Below are positions 31,359 to 34,611 of a stretch of 34,611 nucleotides of DNA, one piece after another. The notes beneath the pieces are model-generated. The model did not search any database, was not told the origin of the DNA, and saw only the letters and a list, made by a program, of their open reading frames with translations. The first letter of the stretch is position 1, and each line of letters opens with the position of its first letter. Source of the stretch: CAZVBR01 sp964625755 (lineage in GTDB: Bacteria; Patescibacteriota; Minisyncoccia; Phycocordibacterales; XYD1-FULL-46-19); assembly GCA_964625755.1 (NCBI GenBank), contig CAZVBR010000003.1, forward strand, positions 1 to 34,611. The letters are read 5' to 3'. The translations under genes and the position numbers were made by a program.

Positions 31359-32300
31359 CCGGAGCAGCTGAACTGGACCCCCGAACTTAAAAGATCGGAA
31401 AGGCTCAATCTCTCGGCTAAATCTTACTTATTGGCCGGAATGGGCGGTTCTCATTTGGCGGGAGATATTATTCTTGCCTGGCAACCGGAGTGTGATATCA
31501 GTATTTGGTCTGATTACGGTTTACCGACCGGTCTGTCGGATGAATGTTTGGTGATCATTAGTTCATATTCCGGAAACACTGAGGAAGCAATAGACAATGC
31601 CGAGACCGCCCGGCGACAAGGTCGGAGACCGGTGGTGATCACCAGTGGTGGGTATTTGTATGAATTGGCAGAGCGAGAAAAATGGCCGCTTATTGCCTTA
31701 CCTCCTAACTGGCCGCCGCGCCTGGCGACCGGATTTGGTCTTAAGGCCTTGGCTTTACTGGTTGTCTCGTCTGAGTTGTCAGATCGGTTAGTGATGGCCG
31801 GCCGGGATCTTGACCCGCTTGCCTTTGAAGAAGGAGGGAAAAGGTTGGCCGGTAATCTGCTTGAGGGGGTACCGGTAATTTATACCGAGCGATCGCTGTC
31901 AGCCCTAGCCTATAACTGGAAGATCAAAATCAATGAAAACAGTAAATTACCGGCTTTTTGGGGTTTGATCCCGGAAGTCAACCATAATGAATTAATGGGA
32001 TTTGGTTGTCAGTTTTTGCCGCCGACCATAAGAGAGGGGTTTTTCCGGTTTGTTTTTTTGATCGACGGAGAAGGACATGCTCGTAATTTAAGAAGATTTA
32101 AGGTTTTAGCTCAAATGTATCGCGATCAAGGGTGGCCGGTTGAAGAAGTTTTTTTGCCCGGTGACGATCGATTGTCTAAATTGTTAAACGGAATGGTTTT
32201 GGGGGATTGGACGTCTTTTTATTTAGCGTCTTTCCGGGATATCGATCCGGTAAGTGTTCCTTTGATAGAAGATTTTAAGAAAAAACTTGATCAGGAGTAA
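31359..32300 (+). CDS. Bifunctional phosphoglucose/phosphomannose isomerase (5' end lost in gap)
   Basis: SIS-fold isomerase that interconverts fructose-6-phosphate with glucose-6-phosphate and mannose-6-phosphate; best known from archaea. The 313 residues present show the phosphosugar loop GMGGSHLAGDI, the SSYSGNTEEAI motif, the ATGFGLKALALL segment, KIKINENSK, and the active-site EVNHNELMGF (Glu and His). Characterised relatives are about 300-330 residues, so only a short N-terminal piece should be missing. It is followed 4 bases later by the 2H phosphoesterase and then by the phosphomannomutase-GH130 fusion, which links it to mannose metabolism. Confidence 0.92.
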   Translation, partial: PEQLNWTPELKRSERLNLSAKSYLLAGMGGSHLAGDIILAWQPECDISIWSDYGLPTGLSDECLVIISSYSGNTEEAIDNAETARRQGRRPVVITSGGYLYELAEREKWPLIALPPNWPPRLATGFGLKALALLVVSSELSDRLVMAGRDLDPLAFEEGGKRLAGNLLEGVPVIYTERSLSALAYNWKIKINENSKLPAFWGLIPEVNHNELMGFGCQFLPPTIREGFFRFVFLIDGEGHARNLRRFKVLAQMYRDQGWPVEEVFLPGDDRLSKLLNGMVLGDWTSFYLASFRDIDPVSVPLIEDFKKKLDQE

Positions 32301-32304
32301 GAAA

Positions 32305-32847
32305 GTGGGAAATTTTGAAAAAATCTTTATAGGTCATTTAGTTGAAGGGAACTTAGCTGATTATTATGAGCGAATCAGTCAGGATTTAGTCTGTCGATTT
32401 GGTTTGTTCGATCTTAGTAAATTCATTCCGCCTCATATAACTTTATTACCCCCATTTAAGGCCGAGGCCGAACAGTTGAGTCAAATTCGGTACCGCCTCG
32501 AGTTTTTTCTTTGGAAATATTTACCAATTGAAACCGAGGTTGATGGTTTCGGGTGTTTTAATGAACGAGTGATCTATCTCCGAGTGAGATCTCGGCCATC
32601 AATTGTGGCACTGACCAGAGAGATCCGTGACTTATATCAGGAGTTCGGCGGTTTAAATCAAACCGGTAGGTTGAATGAAACTCCACACATTTCAATTGGT
32701 CGTTTTATTAAGCCGGATCAATTTCCTTTAGTTTGGCAGTATGTTTCTCGTTTGCCGAAACCGCAATTTGAATTGAGATTGAACAACTTAACTATTTTTT
32801 CAAAAAGGGGAGCGGTTTGGGGGTCGCGGTGCGTGTGCAGGATCTGA
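32305..32847 (+). CDS. 2H phosphoesterase (2'-5' RNA ligase/LigT-like)
   Basis: Predicted 180-residue protein of the 2H superfamily, with the two catalytic motifs His44-Ile-Thr (PPHITLLPP) and His128-Ile-Ser (TPHISIGRF). Members cleave or join 2',5' or cyclic phosphate bonds in RNA or nucleotides; the substrate cannot be told. The GTG at 32305 is chosen because AGGAG at 32293-32297 stands 7 bases upstream, one of the clearest Shine-Dalgarno sites here. A TTG at 32287 would overlap the preceding gene and lie before that site. Position in a sugar operon may be incidental. Confidence 0.85.
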   Translation: MGNFEKIFIGHLVEGNLADYYERISQDLVCRFGLFDLSKFIPPHITLLPPFKAEAEQLSQIRYRLEFFLWKYLPIETEVDGFGCFNERVIYLRVRSRPSIVALTREIRDLYQEFGGLNQTGRLNETPHISIGRFIKPDQFPLVWQYVSRLPKPQFELRLNNLTIFSKRGAVWGSRCVCRI

Positions 32848-32876
32848 TTAGTGAGGAATAAATTAAATTTTTATTT

Positions 32877-34611
32877 ATGAAGTATAAATTAATAGGATTT
32901 GATCTGGATGGCACTTTAACAGAGAGCGGTAAGTCCGTAGATTCTCGATTGATCTTGTTGTTGGCCGAACTTTTGAGTTTATGTTCGGTCGCCATAATAT
33001 CAGGCGCTGATTGGGGTCAAATTAAAAGGCAGTTGCTGGATCATTTGCCACTTGAAGATATAGATCATAAAAATCATTTCTTTGTTTTGCCGGTAAATGG
33101 CAGTAAAATGTATCAATTCAAGCAAGGTGACTGGCAGTTGGTCACTTCAAAAGACCTTGGCTCCCGGGAGAAACAAGAAGTAATCGAAGCTATCCGCACG
33201 GTTCGGTGTGAAGAAGATAACCTACTTTCATCCGGCGATTATCAGGATCGGGGGTCGCAGATCACGTGGTCGGTTCTGGGAAATAAAACCCCGCTTTTCT
33301 TAAAGCGGGCATGGGATCCTCAGAAAAATAAGATCAGAAAAATAACTAAACGCCTAGCCGAACTGCTCCCGGAGTATAATGTCAAAAGTGACGGGCTGGC
33401 CTCAATTGATATAAATGATCAGAGTGATTCAAAGGGGGAGGCTTTGAAAAAATTGTGTTTTAATTTGGGGTTATCTTCTGATGAAGTATTATATGTCGGC
33501 GATGCTCTGTTTCCGGGCGGAAATGACCATTCAGTTCTTGAGTCGGGTTTTAATGCAAGATCGGTAACCAGTCCGGAAGATAGTTATCATTTGATCAAAA
33601 CTTTGATCAAAAAGAAGAAGGGAGTGAGGTTCGAGCGTTTTGAAGGTAATCCGGTATTGAGGGCTTTTTCTTCCTGGCCCTGGGCTGACCGGGCGGTATT
33701 CAATCCGGCAGCTGTAGAGCTGGATGGAAAAGTGTATTTATTGTATAGAGCGGTCGGTCATGAGGAAAAATATATTTCACGTTTGGGTTTGGCCAAAAGT
33801 GAAGACGGGTTTGCTTTTCAGCCCGTTGGCGAGTCACCGGTTTTTGGTCCGGAAATAGATTTTGAAAAGGGAGGGGTAGAGGATCCCCGCTTGGTGGTTC
33901 TTGACGGGAAATTGTACCTCACTTATACCGCGGTCGGTGACTATTTGGTGTCTCCCGGTTGGGAGGAGTTCGGATCGGGGTCGGTGAGAACTTGCGGGGC
34001 ATTGGCATCTACCTCCGACTTGAGTCAGTTTCAACGTCTGGGGATCATAACGGACCTTGATGCCAATGACAAGAACGTGGTTCTTTTTTCGAAAAAAGTA
34101 AATGGTCGTTATGTTAAGCTTCACCGTCCGTCGAATTGGTGTCGCGGGAGCGGGAATTCGGTTCCGAGTGATTTTAAAAGCTTTAAATTGCCGGAAAAAC
34201 CTTCGATCTGGATCTCTTACTCGGATGATCTTTTAACTTGGAGTGATCACCAAGTGTTAATTGAACCGGAGGCAGAAAATGTTTTGAAAGTGGGGTCCGG
34301 ACCGCCGCCAATTTTAACTGATCAGGGTTGGCTTTTGATCTATCATCAAGTTTTTTCTTATCCAAATGGCGTTTATTATGATGCCAAGATGGCTTTGCTT
34401 GACCGGGATGATCCCGAGCAAGTTTTAGCCAGATCTCAAGGGGCAATATTGACACCAAAATTCAATTACGAGATCGACGGGGATGTTAATAATGTGGTCT
34501 TTCCGACCGGAGCCGTTGTTCAGGGGGATAAAATGCTGGTTTATTACGGGGCGGCTGATAAGTACTGTGCTTTGGCAGTTGGTTCAGTTGGAGAAATTTT
34601 AAGATCCTTAA
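32877..34611 (+). CDS. Phosphomannomutase (HAD-IIB) fused to GH130 mannoside phosphorylase (runs off window)
   Basis: An uninterrupted frame of 578 codons reaches the right edge. Residues 1-about 245 are a HAD-IIB phosphatase-fold domain close to eukaryotic phosphomannomutase. It has nucleophile Asp9 and acid Asp11 in FDLDGTLT, the motif II serine in IISGA, Lys186, and VGDALFPGGNDH (207-218) followed by SVTSPED, much like human PMM2. After a Lys-rich linker, about 249-578 is a GH130 glycoside phosphorylase: FNPA (275), catalytic Asp336 in EDPR (335-338), LHRP, VGSGPPPI, and the closing NVVFPTGAV and YYGAADKY. GH130 enzymes release alpha-mannose-1-phosphate from beta-mannosides; the mutase would turn it into mannose-6-phosphate. 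The fusion is seen directly; the pathway is inferred. No signal peptide, so cytosolic. Confidence 0.88.
   Translation, partial: MKYKLIGFDLDGTLTESGKSVDSRLILLLAELLSLCSVAIISGADWGQIKRQLLDHLPLEDIDHKNHFFVLPVNGSKMYQFKQGDWQLVTSKDLGSREKQEVIEAIRTVRCEEDNLLSSGDYQDRGSQITWSVLGNKTPLFLKRAWDPQKNKIRKITKRLAELLPEYNVKSDGLASIDINDQSDSKGEALKKLCFNLGLSSDEVLYVGDALFPGGNDHSVLESGFNARSVTSPEDSYHLIKTLIKKKKGVRFERFEGNPVLRAFSSWPWADRAVFNPAAVELDGKVYLLYRAVGHEEKYISRLGLAKSEDGFAFQPVGESPVFGPEIDFEKGGVEDPRLVVLDGKLYLTYTAVGDYLVSPGWEEFGSGSVRTCGALASTSDLSQFQRLGIITDLDANDKNVVLFSKKVNGRYVKLHRPSNWCRGSGNSVPSDFKSFKLPEKPSIWISYSDDLLTWSDHQVLIEPEAENVLKVGSGPPPILTDQGWLLIYHQVFSYPNGVYYDAKMALLDRDDPEQVLARSQGAILTPKFNYEIDGDVNNVVFPTGAVVQGDKMLVYYGAADKYCALAVGSVGEILRSL

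Noticed and set aside
30777..32300. Single frame joining a SpoIIM-like membrane domain to a phosphoglucose/phosphomannose isomerase
   Set aside because: The join consists only of 100 placeholder Ns; the two parts are unrelated families, each near its usual length.
32287..32304. TTG start for the 2H phosphoesterase
   Set aside because: It overlaps the preceding gene and precedes the AGGAG site, which is well placed for the GTG at 32305.

Overview
The window looks like a piece of a small-genome bacterium of the Candidate Phyla Radiation (Patescibacteria). This is inferred from gene content and protein size, not from a marker tree. The pointers are a transketolase split into two genes, an archaeal-type bifunctional phosphoglucose/phosphomannose isomerase, a V/A-type ATPase in a bacterial setting, a 150-residue EF-Ts, and PheS, PheT and ThrS that all lack their usual N-terminal accessory domains. 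Genes are tightly packed, often overlap by 4 bases, and mostly lack Shine-Dalgarno sites. TGA acts as a normal stop (rpiB, the SDR gene), so there is no sign of the UGA recoding known from Gracilibacteria/SR1. Two runs of exactly 100 N (4224-4323, 31259-31358) are scaffold gaps that truncate four genes.

Layout. 1-173: end of an unrecognised gene. 244-4223 (+): a carbon block with gap, rpiB, rpe and the two transketolase halves. 4324-5264 (-): PfkB-family sugar kinase, truncated by the gap. 5479-7148 (+): membrane-anchored SagB-type nitroreductase and class II fructose-bisphosphate aldolase. 7312-15249 (+): translation and envelope block with rplY/ctc, a coiled-coil lytic transglycosylase, rpmE, prfA, rpsB, tsf, a small membrane protein, tRNA-Thr(UGU), pheS and pheT. 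15392-17464 (+): gyrB. 17560-20141 (-): thrS, a 75-residue membrane protein and a PH-domain membrane protein. 20256-28741 (-): a complete nine-gene V/A-ATPase operon, transcribed A-B-D-G/H-I-K-E-C-F. 28742-29114: a divergent intergenic region rich in short perfect palindromes. 29115-30702 (+): PEBP protein, SDR, YggU-like. 30777-34611 (+): SpoIIM-like membrane protein, gap, phosphoglucose/phosphomannose isomerase, 2H phosphoesterase, and a two-domain protein running off the window end.

The most striking item is the last gene. It fuses an N-terminal eukaryote-like phosphomannomutase (HAD-IIB) to a C-terminal GH130 glycoside phosphorylase, two genes downstream of a phosphoglucose/phosphomannose isomerase. 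Read together this gives a route: beta-mannoside + Pi to mannose-1-P, then mannose-6-P, then fructose-6-P. That product feeds the aldolase, GAPDH, transketolase and Rpe/RpiB encoded in the same window. The rotor subunit of the ATPase carries the residues known to bind Na+ in Enterococcus hirae NtpK, so sodium coupling is likely.

Promoters are unusually readable. Several genes (gap, rpsB, pheS, thrS, spoIIM) have a -10 hexamer ending only 6-10 bases before the ATG, so their mRNAs should be leaderless or nearly so. No CRISPR array, insertion sequence, prophage or rRNA was seen.
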